Shown: positions 42,726-51,288 of the stretch, piece by piece
Numbering within the stretch: the stretch's first letter is position 1
Layout: each line of letters starts with the position of its first letter
DNA from: Spectribacter hydrogenoxidans
GTDB taxonomy: Bacteria; Pseudomonadota; Gammaproteobacteria; Nevskiales; Salinisphaeraceae
NCBI RefSeq assembly: GCF_031846275.1
Contig: NZ_JAVRIB010000011.1
Span: 1 to 64,000, forward strand
Direction: 5' to 3'
DNA length: 64,000 nucleotides
Made by a program: the position numbers and the translations under genes
The notes under the pieces: model-generated
What the model was told of the DNA's origin: nothing
Databases searched by the model: none
The model's input: the letters and a program-made list of their open reading frames with translations, nothing else

Positions 42726-44054
42726 ATGAGCATGCGCTCGGCCGCGGTGGTATCCGCCTGGCGTCGCGAAGTTGTCGTACTGGCGGTCTGGCTGGCGGCC
42801 TGGACGCTGATCGGTGCGGCCTTCGGCTATGCCCTTTGGGCCGCCTTCACCGGACTGATAGTGTATCTCGTGATGCACCTGGTGTACACGAACCGCCTGC
42901 ATCGATGGCTGGTCAATGACGACCGCGATCCCCCCGAAGGCCTGGGCGTCTGGCAGGACATCTTCGTCGAGTTCAACCGGCTCAAGCAGCGCAATCGCAA
43001 GCGCAAGAAACGGCTCAAGAGCATCGTCAACGAATTCCAGGCCTCCACCGCCGCGCTGCCGGACGGGGCGGTGGTGCTGGACGGGCAGGGTCGTATCGTC
43101 TGGTTCAATCAGGCGGCCGCGGCGCTGGTCGGTCTGCGGGCACCGCAGGATCTGGGTCAGCGCGTGACGAATCTGGTGCGCCATCCCCGGTTTTCCACCC
43201 TGATCAATGCGCCGGATGCCCAGCCGGGCGAGGTCGAGGTGCCGTCCCCGATCAGCGAGCACGGTGTTTTGATGCTGCGCATTATTCCCTATGGCAACGG
43301 CCAGCAGTTGCTTATCGCCCGCGATGTGAGTGAACAGAAGCGCATGGAGGCCACCCGTCGTGATTTCGTGGCCAATGCCTCACACGAACTGCGTACGCCG
43401 CTGACTGTGTTGCGCGGGTATCTGGAAATGATGGAGGAGGAAACCGGCAAGGCCGGGGCGCTGGAACAGTGGCGGGCGCCAGTGCGGGAAATGGGCCAGC
43501 AGGCCCTGCGCATGAGCCGCATCATCGAAAGCCTGCTGCGGCTGGCCCGGGTGGAGGCGGAAGGGCTGCAGCAGCGCCAGGAAGTGGTGGACATGGCCGC
43601 GCTGATCGAGCGCCTGGTGGCCGACGCCCGCCGTCGGGACACAGCCGGCCACCGGTTCGAAACCGAAATCCAGGCCGGCCTGTCATTGTTCGGGCGCCCC
43701 GGCGAGCTGGAAAGCGTGGCCGGCAACCTGATCGCCAACGCGGTCCAGTACACGCCGGAAGGTGGCGAAATTGCGGTGCGCTGGTGGCTGGACGCCGATA
43801 TGGTCAAGCTGTCGGTAAGCGATACCGGCATCGGTATCGAGCAACGGCATCTGCCGCGGCTGACCGAGCGCTTCTACCGGGTGGATGCCGCGCGTTCCAC
43901 CGCCACCGGCGGCACCGGCCTGGGGCTGGCGATCGTCAAGCACTGCCTGGAGCACCACGAGGCGGAGTTGTCGGTGGACAGCGAGCCGGGTGTCGGATCC
44001 ACCTTTACCTGCCGCTTTCCGCGCCAGCGTGCCCACGTCGCCAATGCGGCCTGA
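42726..44054 (+). CDS. phoR: Phosphate regulon sensor histidine kinase PhoR
   Basis: PhoR phosphorylates PhoB when phosphate is scarce and dephosphorylates it otherwise, under control of PstSCAB and PhoU. The 442-aa protein has an N-terminal membrane hairpin (about 17-55) with almost no periplasmic part, a basic linker, a PAS domain (~105-200), the phosphorylated H220 in NASHELRTPL, and an ATPase domain with N-box NLIANAVQYTP, G1 DTGIGI and G2 GGTGLGLAI. Architecture and length are those of E. coli PhoR (431). Confidence 0.95.
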   Translation: MSMRSAAVVSAWRREVVVLAVWLAAWTLIGAAFGYALWAAFTGLIVYLVMHLVYTNRLHRWLVNDDRDPPEGLGVWQDIFVEFNRLKQRNRKRKKRLKSIVNEFQASTAALPDGAVVLDGQGRIVWFNQAAAALVGLRAPQDLGQRVTNLVRHPRFSTLINAPDAQPGEVEVPSPISEHGVLMLRIIPYGNGQQLLIARDVSEQKRMEATRRDFVANASHELRTPLTVLRGYLEMMEEETGKAGALEQWRAPVREMGQQALRMSRIIESLLRLARVEAEGLQQRQEVVDMAALIERLVADARRRDTAGHRFETEIQAGLSLFGRPGELESVAGNLIANAVQYTPEGGEIAVRWWLDADMVKLSVSDTGIGIEQRHLPRLTERFYRVDAARSTATGGTGLGLAIVKHCLEHHEAELSVDSEPGVGSTFTCRFPRQRAHVANAA

Positions 44055-44115
44055 TTCCGCTTTTCTACCACCATGGTGGCCGTTTCGGCGGGCCGGCAGC
44101 ACTTGCTCTACGCGT

Positions 44116-44148
44116 TCGTCATAAAACTGTCACATTTCCGTCACAAAA
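44116..44148 (+). promoter_or_regulatory. Triple Pho-box array upstream of the phosphate porin
   Basis: Three consecutive 11-bp units, TCGTCATAAAA (44116-44126), CTGTCACATTT (44127-44137) and CCGTCACAAAA (44138-44148), keep the GTCAT/GTCAC core and A/T-rich spacer of PhoB half-sites. The array ends about 74 bp before the porin start. Three phased half-sites would let two PhoB dimers bind overlapping positions, predicting strong induction by phosphate starvation. Confidence 0.85.
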
Positions 44149-44221
44149 TCGCAGCCTCATTTCCGGCGGCCCTCGCTTCCAGGCGATTGGAGCCGCCCCG
44201 GCACAATGCGAGGCCTTGCGA

Positions 44222-45649
44222 ATGAGCAGCGGAATCACGCGGTGGTCGATCCCGATGGTGGTGGCCACGATGTTGATGACGGTCGGCACGGTGGCTGCCG
44301 CTGGCAGCGACAATCGGGCGCTGGACCTGTACATGGATACCGAGACCAAGCAGATTTTCGCCGAACCGGGGCCCGGCCGGGTCAGGCTGGGTCGGTTCCG
44401 GCCGATGACCGACGAGGATGACCGCGCCCGTGATGTCGCCGACGGGCAGAGTGGCGAAGCCACGGTCGCCGCCGAACCGGGTGATAGCGCGCTCGAGCTT
44501 ACCGACGAGAGCGGCGAGTTCTCGATGGCCCCGGGCGGCCGGCTGCACGCCCAGTACAGCTATCAGGACGACGACCTGACTCGTAATGGCCAGCCGGTGG
44601 ACGCGGCCAGCGGCACGGAGATCCGCCGTGCCCGGTTCAACATGTCGGGCGATCTGGGCGAGGACTTCGAGTACCTCACCGAGTTCGATTTCGCCGGCAA
44701 CGATATTGCCATTACCGATGTGTTTCTGGTCTACACCGCCTTCGATCCGCTCGAGATCACGGTGGGACACCAGAAGCACGCGATCAGCATGGAGCTGCAG
44801 GAAAGTTCCAACGACATCATGTTCACCGAGCGGTCGCTGCTCAATGCCATGACTGACACGTTGTTCGATCGTGCGATCGGGATCAACGCCAAGGGGTCGG
44901 GTCGCGACTGGTCGGCTCAGATCGGCCTGTATGGTGATTCCGCCGCTCCCAACGACCGTGACCAGGAAGCTGACGAGGGTTACGGGCTGGGCTCGCGGCT
45001 GACTTACGCGCTGGTCAACGACACCGGCCGGGTGCTGCATCTCGGCGCCTATGCGGGCCTGCGTGAGCCCGCCGACAGCGGTCGGGTCAACAACGAATCC
45101 CCGGCCTTCAATATTGACACCACCAATCATTCCAATGTGGCGCTGACCGATACCGGCCCGATCGACGCCATTGACCGCGCCACCATTGCCGGTCTGGAAC
45201 TGGCCGCGGTGGCCGGCCCGTGGTCGCTGCAGGGCGAGTACGCCCGGGTCGGTGTTTCCCGGGAAAACGGTCTGCCCAGTCTCGATTTCATCGGTTACTA
45301 CCTGCAAATGGGCTGGGTGCTGACCGGGGAATCGCGCCGCTACAAGGGTAGCGATGGCGAGTTCAAGCGGCTGCAGCCCCGCCATGCCTTCAGCCCGGAT
45401 GACGGCTACTGGGGCGCCTGGGAAGTGGCGCTACGCTTTGACCAGCATGATCTGACCGACCGCGATGTCATCGGCGGTGAACAGAGCCGCGCGAGCCTGG
45501 CGCTTAACTGGTACATGAACGACTACGTCCGAGTGATGCTGGATTACAACCGGATCCTGGATGTGGAGGACTCGCCGCAGCGGGATACCGGTGGCGGCCA
45601 GCCCGACGGGCTCAACATCTATACGCTGCGCACGCAGTTTGCATTCTAA
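44222..45649 (+). CDS. Phosphate-selective porin, OprO/OprP family
   Basis: From ATG 44222 the product is 475 aa with a signal peptide ending near GTVAAAG. A charged linker is followed by an OprO/OprP-type trimeric porin domain: GGRLHAQYSYQDDD, RRARFNMSGDLGEDFEYLTEFDF and the C-terminal ...LRTQFAF with the final Phe needed for barrel assembly. OprP and OprO conduct phosphate and polyphosphate in Pseudomonas and are induced by phosphate limitation. The triple Pho box and the phoBR and pst neighbours support that role. A long open frame beginning inside phoR is a shadow. Confidence 0.9.
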   Translation: MSSGITRWSIPMVVATMLMTVGTVAAAGSDNRALDLYMDTETKQIFAEPGPGRVRLGRFRPMTDEDDRARDVADGQSGEATVAAEPGDSALELTDESGEFSMAPGGRLHAQYSYQDDDLTRNGQPVDAASGTEIRRARFNMSGDLGEDFEYLTEFDFAGNDIAITDVFLVYTAFDPLEITVGHQKHAISMELQESSNDIMFTERSLLNAMTDTLFDRAIGINAKGSGRDWSAQIGLYGDSAAPNDRDQEADEGYGLGSRLTYALVNDTGRVLHLGAYAGLREPADSGRVNNESPAFNIDTTNHSNVALTDTGPIDAIDRATIAGLELAAVAGPWSLQGEYARVGVSRENGLPSLDFIGYYLQMGWVLTGESRRYKGSDGEFKRLQPRHAFSPDDGYWGAWEVALRFDQHDLTDRDVIGGEQSRASLALNWYMNDYVRVMLDYNRILDVEDSPQRDTGGGQPDGLNIYTLRTQFAF

Positions 45650-45714
45650 GAGAGCCCCGAACGGGCAACTGGTAAACTCGCGTGTCATCGGTCGCGGATT
45701 CAGAGGAATACGGC

Positions 45715-46452
45715 GTGGACAAGGTCAGCCTCGACAAGCACACCTCGAAGCAGTTCGACGAGGATCTGGAGGATGTGCGTGAGCACGTGCTCAATATGGG
45801 TGGGCTGGTGGAACAGCAGGTCGCCAACGCGGTGCGTGCGCTGGTGGAGGGCGACGGGGAGCTCGGCGAGGCCGTGGCCCGCGGGGATTTCGAGGTGAAC
45901 CGGCTGGAGGTGGAGATCGACGAGGAATGCACCCGCATCCTCGCCCGTCGCCAGCCGCAGGCCGGCGACCTGCGCTTGGTTACCGCCATCATCAAGACCA
46001 TTACCGACCTCGAGCGTATCGGCGACGAGGCCGAGAAGATCGGCCGGCTGGCGGCCCAGCTGTCCAGCCAGGTAACTCCGCGCGGCGCGTTCCAGCAGAT
46101 CGAGCTGCTGGGGCGGCATGTGCGTTCGATGGTCAACGACGCCCTCAACGCCTTTGCCCGGATCGATGCGGACGTGGCGCTGGCAGTATCCAAGGAGGAC
46201 CAGCAGGTCGACCGCGAATACGAGTCGGTCATGCGCGAATGCATCACCTTCATGATGGAGGATCCGCGCACTATCCGGCAGATGCTGGATGTGCTGTGGG
46301 CGGTACGGGCGCTGGAACGTATCGGCGACCACGCCACCAATATCGGCGAATACGTGATCTATTTCGTGCACGGGCAGGATGTGCGCCATACCACCGTGGA
46401 AGCGATGGAACGGGAAGTGCTCGCGGCCAAGGAGCGGCGGCGGCCGCTGTGA
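45715..46452 (+). CDS. phoU: Phosphate signalling protein PhoU (first copy)
   Basis: PhoU links PstSCAB activity to PhoR and prevents Pho activation when phosphate is plentiful. GTG 45715 is preceded by AGAGGAA and gives 245 aa (P. aeruginosa PhoU ~242); an upstream GTG at 45682 has no ribosome site. The two three-helix repeats carry the metal-binding E/DxxxD signatures: DLERIGDEAEKI in repeat 1 and ALERIGDHATNIGE in repeat 2. It lies between the porin and pstS and is closer to the classical PhoU than the second copy at 50507. Confidence 0.93.
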   Translation: MDKVSLDKHTSKQFDEDLEDVREHVLNMGGLVEQQVANAVRALVEGDGELGEAVARGDFEVNRLEVEIDEECTRILARRQPQAGDLRLVTAIIKTITDLERIGDEAEKIGRLAAQLSSQVTPRGAFQQIELLGRHVRSMVNDALNAFARIDADVALAVSKEDQQVDREYESVMRECITFMMEDPRTIRQMLDVLWAVRALERIGDHATNIGEYVIYFVHGQDVRHTTVEAMEREVLAAKERRRPL

Positions 46453-46469
46453 GGCAGTACGCCGGAGCA

Positions 46470-46491
46470 ATGTCACGGGACTGTCATTATT
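46470..46491 (+). promoter_or_regulatory. Distal Pho box upstream of pstS
   Basis: ATGTCACGGGA (46470-46480) and CTGTCATTATT (46481-46491) are 11-bp-phased PhoB half-sites directly after the phoU stop; CGTCGCT at 46492 may be a weak third unit. The site lies about 155 bp upstream of pstS, further than the usual position, and a second box lies closer. Confidence 0.7.
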
Positions 46492-46556
46492 CGTCGCTAC
46501 CTTGCCGGGAGTGTCAGCCGGCAGGCGTTTCGGGGGGGACGTATCCGGTCCCCCTC

Positions 46557-46578
46557 ATGTCATCAAACAGTCATCGGG
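46557..46578 (+). promoter_or_regulatory. Proximal Pho box upstream of pstS
   Basis: ATGTCATCAAA (46557-46567) and CAGTCATCGGG (46568-46578) repeat the GTCAT core with exact 11-bp phase, 68 bp before the pstS start. This spacing suits a PhoB-activated promoter for pstSCAB-phoU. Confidence 0.75.
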
Positions 46579-46645
46579 TCGCCGGTCGCCGTCAGGCGGA
46601 CCGTCCCGGGTTGTCGTGAATCATTCGAATCGAAGTCAGGAGTCA

Positions 46646-47686
46646 ATGCGCATGTCGGCGAAACTTCACAACCGTGTGCTTGGTGTTGCGATGGCGGCCT
46701 CGCTGATCGTACTTGCCGGGTGTGGCGATGGCGGCGGTAATGCCGGCGGTGGGATGGAAACGGTCAAGGTGGACGGTTCCTCCACCGTGTTTCCGGTGAT
46801 CGAAGCGGTGGCCGAGGAATTCCAGAAGGCCAATCGCGGCACCTATCGCGTAACCGTGGGTGTGTCCGGCACCGGCGGCGGCTTCAAGAAATTCTGCCGC
46901 GGGGAGACCGACCTGTCCGACGCCTCGCGCCCGATCAGTGAATCCGAGCGCGAGGATTGCGCGGCCAACGGCATCGAGTTCATCGAACTGCCGGTCGCAC
47001 TGGATGCGTTGACGGTGGTGGTGCATCCCGACAACGACTGGGTGGCATGCATCAAGCCGTCCGAGCTCAAGACCATGTGGGAGCCGGCCGCCCAGGACGA
47101 GATTACCAACTGGAGTCAGGTACGGGACAGCTTCCCGGACCGGAAACTCACCCTGTACGGCCCGGGCACCGATTCCGGCACCTACGACTATTTCACCGAG
47201 GCGGTGATGCACGACAGCGGTGCCTCGCGCGGTGACTTCACCGCCAGCGAGGACGACAACGTGGTGGTGCAGGGCGTGGCCAACGACGTCAATGCTCTGG
47301 GCTACTTCGGGCTGGCCTACTACGAGGAAAACCGTGAGCGGCTCAAGGCGCTCAAGGTCGAGAACAGCGATGGCGAATGCATCGGCCCGTCGCTGGAAAC
47401 CGCCAAGAGCGGCATATACAACCCGTTGTCGCGGCCGCTGTTCGTGTATGCGCGCGTTTCGTCGCTGAACGAAAGCGAGGCCGTGCGCCAGTTCGTGGAA
47501 TTCATGCTCGACGCCGAGCGCGCGCCCACACTGGTCAAGGAAGTGGGCTACGTGCCGTTGCCGGCCCGTGCCTATGAGCTGGCCCGTGAGAACGTGGCCG
47601 AGCGCCGGACCGGCACCGCCTTTGCGGACGGCGCCCAGGTGGGCGTATCGATCGAGGATCTGCTGAAGGCGGAAAAGCGCCAGTAG
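46646..47686 (+). CDS. pstS: Phosphate ABC transporter substrate-binding protein PstS
   Basis: PstS captures phosphate in the periplasm for PstCA. ATG 46646 has CAGGAG upstream; the 346-aa product is a predicted lipoprotein with lipobox LAGC and lipidated C26. Phosphate-binding segments are visible: VDGSSTVFPV, SGTGGGFKKFC and SDASRPISESE, of the lipoprotein-type PstS. Two Pho boxes lie upstream. It is the first gene of pstSCAB-phoU. Confidence 0.95.
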   Translation: MRMSAKLHNRVLGVAMAASLIVLAGCGDGGGNAGGGMETVKVDGSSTVFPVIEAVAEEFQKANRGTYRVTVGVSGTGGGFKKFCRGETDLSDASRPISESEREDCAANGIEFIELPVALDALTVVVHPDNDWVACIKPSELKTMWEPAAQDEITNWSQVRDSFPDRKLTLYGPGTDSGTYDYFTEAVMHDSGASRGDFTASEDDNVVVQGVANDVNALGYFGLAYYEENRERLKALKVENSDGECIGPSLETAKSGIYNPLSRPLFVYARVSSLNESEAVRQFVEFMLDAERAPTLVKEVGYVPLPARAYELARENVAERRTGTAFADGAQVGVSIEDLLKAEKRQ

Positions 47687-47728
47687 CGGTCGGCGACAGC
47701 AGGTCAGTAACGAGGGGATGGGAACGAC

Positions 47729-48658
47729 GTGGCAGTAACCGGGGAACGGGTATCGCTGCAGCCCAGCGAGGCATTCCTGCGCCGGCGGCGGCTGGTGGAT
47801 CGGGGTGTTCGCTGGCTGTTGTTCGCCGCGGCCAGCCTGTCGGTGTTCGTCACCGCGGCGATCGTTTACATCCTGGTGTCCGAGTCGGTGGTGTTCTTTG
47901 CCAACGTCTCGATCGTCGAGTTCCTGACCTCGACCTCCTGGACGCCGCTGTTCACCAATGCCAACTACGGGATCTGGCCGTTGCTCACGGCCACCATGGT
48001 GGTAGCCGGCATCGCGCTGCTGGTGGCGATTCCGGCGGGGACACTGCTGGCGGTCTACCTCAGCGAGTATGCCGACAGCCGCGTGCGCGAGGTCATCAAG
48101 CCGTTTCTGGAACTGCTGGAGGGCGTGCCCACGGTGGTGTACGGCTATTTCGCGCTGCTGTTCGTCACGCCGTTGCTGCAGACCTTCATCCCGGGCCTCT
48201 CCGGCTTCAACATGCTGGCGCCGGGGCTGGTGATGGGCGTCATGATTCTGCCCTACGTCACCTCGGTATCCGAGGACGCCATGCGCGCGGTACCCAACGA
48301 GCTGCGCGAGGGGGCCTACGGGCTGGGATTCACCCGCTGGCAGACGGCCCGCAAGGTGGTGATCCCGGGCGCATTCTCGGGTATCACCGCTGCCTATATC
48401 CTGGGCATGTCACGGGCCGTGGGCGAGACCATGGTGGTGGCCATTGCCGCTGGCCAGAATCCCAAGTTCACGCTCGATCCCACCGAGGGGGCGGCGACCA
48501 TCACCGCCTACATCGTCCAGGTTAGCCTGGGTGATCTGCCGCACGGCTCGATCGGCTATCAGACCATTTTCGCCGCGGGCCTGACCCTGTTCGTAATCAC
48601 CCTCAGCTTCAACGTGCTGGGTTTCTACCTGCGGCGCCGCTTCCGCGAGGTGTACTGA
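47729..48658 (+). CDS. pstC: Phosphate ABC transporter permease PstC
   Basis: PstC is one of the two membrane channel subunits for phosphate import. The 309-aa product starts at GTG 47729 and has six hydrophobic segments, including a long first span (about 29-54). The cytoplasmic EAA loop that contacts PstB reads EGAYGLGFTRWQTARKVVIPGA. Length agrees with PstC (E. coli 319). It ends 2 bp before pstA. Confidence 0.95.
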   Translation: MAVTGERVSLQPSEAFLRRRRLVDRGVRWLLFAAASLSVFVTAAIVYILVSESVVFFANVSIVEFLTSTSWTPLFTNANYGIWPLLTATMVVAGIALLVAIPAGTLLAVYLSEYADSRVREVIKPFLELLEGVPTVVYGYFALLFVTPLLQTFIPGLSGFNMLAPGLVMGVMILPYVTSVSEDAMRAVPNELREGAYGLGFTRWQTARKVVIPGAFSGITAAYILGMSRAVGETMVVAIAAGQNPKFTLDPTEGAATITAYIVQVSLGDLPHGSIGYQTIFAAGLTLFVITLSFNVLGFYLRRRFREVY

Positions 48659-48660
48659 CG

Positions 48661-49581
48661 ATGGCCGACGGTGTGCACGACATCGACTATGACAGCCTGA
48701 TCCGGCGAAACCGGCGCTGGGACCTGATCTGTGCCGGCGCCGGTCTGGTGGTACTGATGGTGGCGGTGCTCACGCTGCTGGCGCTGATCCTGGATCTGGC
48801 CGTGACCGGTGCCCGGGTCATCGACTGGCAGTTCGTCACCAGCTACCCGTCGCGCAACGCCGGCGAAGCGGGGATTCTGTCCGCCTGGGTGGGCACCACC
48901 GCGGTGATGATCGTCACCGCCTTCCTTTCCATTCCGCTGGGGGTGATGGCGGGGCTGTATCTCGAGGAGTATGCGTCGCGCAACTGGCTGACCGATCTGA
49001 TTGAGATCAACGTCACCAATCTGGCGGGCGTGCCGTCGATCATCTACGGCCTGCTGGCTCTGGGTCTGTTCGTCTATGGACTGAATCTGGGCCAGACCAT
49101 TCTGGTGGCGGGCATGGTGCTGGCATTGCTGATTTTGCCGGTGATCATCGTGTCCACTCGCGAGGCCATCCGCAGCATCCCGCAGGAAACCCGCGAAGCC
49201 TCCTACGGACTCGGCGCGGATCAATGGCAGACGGTACGCATGTGCGTACTGCCGGCGGCCCGGCCGGGCATCCTCACCGGGGCCATCGTGGGGCTGTCAC
49301 GGGCGATTGGCGAGACCGCGCCGGTGATCACCATCGGGGCGCTGACCTTCATCGCCTTCCTGCCGCCGTCGCCGGTACAGGGCAACTTCCCGTTCCTGAG
49401 CTTCGAGTGGCTGAATACCCCGTTTACGGTCATGCCCATCCAGATGTTCAACTGGGTGTCGCGCCCACAGGCCGAATTTCACGTCACCGCCGCAGGTACC
49501 GGCGTGGTGCTGCTGGCGATGACGCTGCTGATGAATGCGGTGGCCGTCTACATCCGTTATCGCGTTCGCCGTCAGCGGTGA
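48661..49581 (+). CDS. pstA: Phosphate ABC transporter permease PstA
   Basis: PstA pairs with PstC to form the phosphate channel. The 306-aa product has six membrane spans and the EAA loop EASYGLGADQWQTVRMCVLPAA before the last spans. The EYASRNW segment and GVPSIIYGLLALGLFV are typical of PstA. It follows pstC with a 2-bp gap and precedes pstB by 49 bp. Confidence 0.95.
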   Translation: MADGVHDIDYDSLIRRNRRWDLICAGAGLVVLMVAVLTLLALILDLAVTGARVIDWQFVTSYPSRNAGEAGILSAWVGTTAVMIVTAFLSIPLGVMAGLYLEEYASRNWLTDLIEINVTNLAGVPSIIYGLLALGLFVYGLNLGQTILVAGMVLALLILPVIIVSTREAIRSIPQETREASYGLGADQWQTVRMCVLPAARPGILTGAIVGLSRAIGETAPVITIGALTFIAFLPPSPVQGNFPFLSFEWLNTPFTVMPIQMFNWVSRPQAEFHVTAAGTGVVLLAMTLLMNAVAVYIRYRVRRQR

Positions 49582-49630
49582 CGGCACCAACGCGCCGGCG
49601 TGTCTGCAATACTTTCGCGATGGAGTCGAG

Positions 49631-50494
49631 ATGAGCGCACCGAGCACACAAGAGGCATCCGCCATGGACAGTCCGGACAACGAGGCAACGGCCGAGGCCG
49701 CGCCCCGGAACGAGGCCGAGGCGGTTCCGTCTCAGCGCGGCCGCGCCGAGGTGCGTGACCTGAGCTTCTGGTACGGGGATTTCCAGGCCCTGTCGGACAT
49801 CTCGCTGCCGGTGCTGGACCGGCAGATCACCGCCCTGATCGGCGCATCCGGGTGCGGCAAGTCCACCTTCCTGCGCTGCTTCAACCGGATGCATGATCTG
49901 TATCCCGGCAACCGCTACCAGGGCGAAATCAACCTCCAGCCCGAGAATGTCAACATCATCAGCCCCGGCGTGAGCGCGATGTGGGTGCGGCTGCACGTGG
50001 GCATGGTGTTCCAGAAGCCGAATCCGTTTCCCAAGTCGATCTACGACAACGTCGCCAGCGGGCTGCAGATCCGCGGCATCCGCAAGCGGGCGGTGGTGGA
50101 TGACGCGGTGGAACGCTCACTCAAGCAGGCCGCCCTGTGGGACGAGGTCAAGGACCGCCTGAACACCCCGGCCCTGGACCTGTCCGGCGGTCAGCAGCAG
50201 CGTCTGTGCATTGCGCGTGCCCTGGCTACCGAACCGGAACTGCTGTTGCTGGATGAGCCCACGTCGGCGCTCGATCCGATTGCCACCGCCAAGATCGAGG
50301 ATCTGATCACCGATCTTCGCAGCGAGATCACGGTCCTGATCGTGACCCACAACATGCAGCAGGCGGCCCGTATCTCCGATTACACCGCTTTCATGCATCT
50401 GGGCGAGCTGGTGGAGTATGACGAGACCGACACCATCTTCACGTCGCCCAGTTCCGAACGCACCAGCGATTACATCACCGGCCGCTTCGGCTGA
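49631..50494 (+). CDS. pstB: Phosphate ABC transporter ATP-binding protein PstB
   Basis: PstB powers phosphate import. The frame is open from within pstA, but ATG 49631 preceded by GGAG gives 287 aa. Walker A is GASGCGKST (71-79), the Q-loop lies in GMVFQKPNPFPKSIYDNVA, the signature is LSGGQQQR, and Walker B is LLLDEPTSALDP. An N-terminal ~38-residue acidic extension precedes the usual PstB start; translation might instead begin at the second Met (residue 12). Confidence 0.96.
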   Translation: MSAPSTQEASAMDSPDNEATAEAAPRNEAEAVPSQRGRAEVRDLSFWYGDFQALSDISLPVLDRQITALIGASGCGKSTFLRCFNRMHDLYPGNRYQGEINLQPENVNIISPGVSAMWVRLHVGMVFQKPNPFPKSIYDNVASGLQIRGIRKRAVVDDAVERSLKQAALWDEVKDRLNTPALDLSGGQQQRLCIARALATEPELLLLDEPTSALDPIATAKIEDLITDLRSEITVLIVTHNMQQAARISDYTAFMHLGELVEYDETDTIFTSPSSERTSDYITGRFG

Positions 50495-50506
50495 GTCGGG
50501 GCTGTC

Positions 50507-51205
50507 TTGGCCCAGAGTCACACCTTCAAGGGCTTCGACGAGGCCCTGAACAGGCTGCGGGCTGATATCCGCGGCATGGGCGACAAGGCGCTGGCGGCCG
50601 TGGATGCCGCGGTGGCGGCGCTGGCCGAGCATGACCGGGCGGCCGCCGAAGCCGTGATCGACAGCGATCGCGACATCGATCTTATGCAGTTCGGTGTCGA
50701 CGATGCCCAGCTGCATGCCCTGACCGAACACGCAGCGGTGGCCGGGGACCTGCGCGAGATCCTGGTGGCCGGCCGGATTGCCGCTGACCTCGAACGCATC
50801 GGGGATCACGCCGGCAGCATCGCCAAGCGGGTGCTGCTGCTGCGGGTGCCGCTGGAAACCGGCTCGCTGTTCCAGGTCAAGCGGCTCTACACCCGGGCGC
50901 GCGACCTTCTCACCGGGGTGATGACTGCTTATGCCCGGCGAGACGGCGAGGCGGCCCGGGAACTCTGGGCCAGCGATGCCGAGCTGGACGGGCTGTATCG
51001 CCAGCTATTCGAATCCCTGATGGATGACCGCCACGCCGGTGGCCACGATGCGGCCGTGGCCACCCATCTGATGTTCGTGGCCAAGAGCGTGGAACGCATC
51101 GGGGATCACGCCACGAATATCGCGGAGGAAGTGGTGTTCCTGGCCACCGGCGACCGGGTGACGGACCCGCGCCCCAAGCAGGACCTGGTCGGACACCGCC
51201 GCTGA
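50507..51205 (+). CDS. PhoU-family protein (second copy)
   Basis: This 232-aa product starts at TTG 50507, 12 bp after pstB, the normal place of phoU in pst operons. Both PhoU repeats are present with ADLERIGDHAGSIAKR and KSVERIGDHATNIAEE signatures. It is clearly a paralog and not a copy of the PhoU at 45715: the N-terminal half differs and the first motif has DHAGS in place of DEAEK. One protein may control PhoR and the other the transporter itself or polyphosphate and persistence functions; that split is inference. Confidence 0.9.
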   Translation: MAQSHTFKGFDEALNRLRADIRGMGDKALAAVDAAVAALAEHDRAAAEAVIDSDRDIDLMQFGVDDAQLHALTEHAAVAGDLREILVAGRIAADLERIGDHAGSIAKRVLLLRVPLETGSLFQVKRLYTRARDLLTGVMTAYARRDGEAARELWASDAELDGLYRQLFESLMDDRHAGGHDAAVATHLMFVAKSVERIGDHATNIAEEVVFLATGDRVTDPRPKQDLVGHRR

Positions 51206-51288
51206 TCGGCCCGCGCGCAGGGCAGCGGGTGGCCATCTGGTAGACTTGCGGCTTCGCTGCCCGATCACCCGCGTCAAACGATTCCTCA

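Noticed and set aside
45660..45714. Pho box directly before the first phoU
   Set aside because: Only one GTGTCAT half-site is present with no 11-bp partner.
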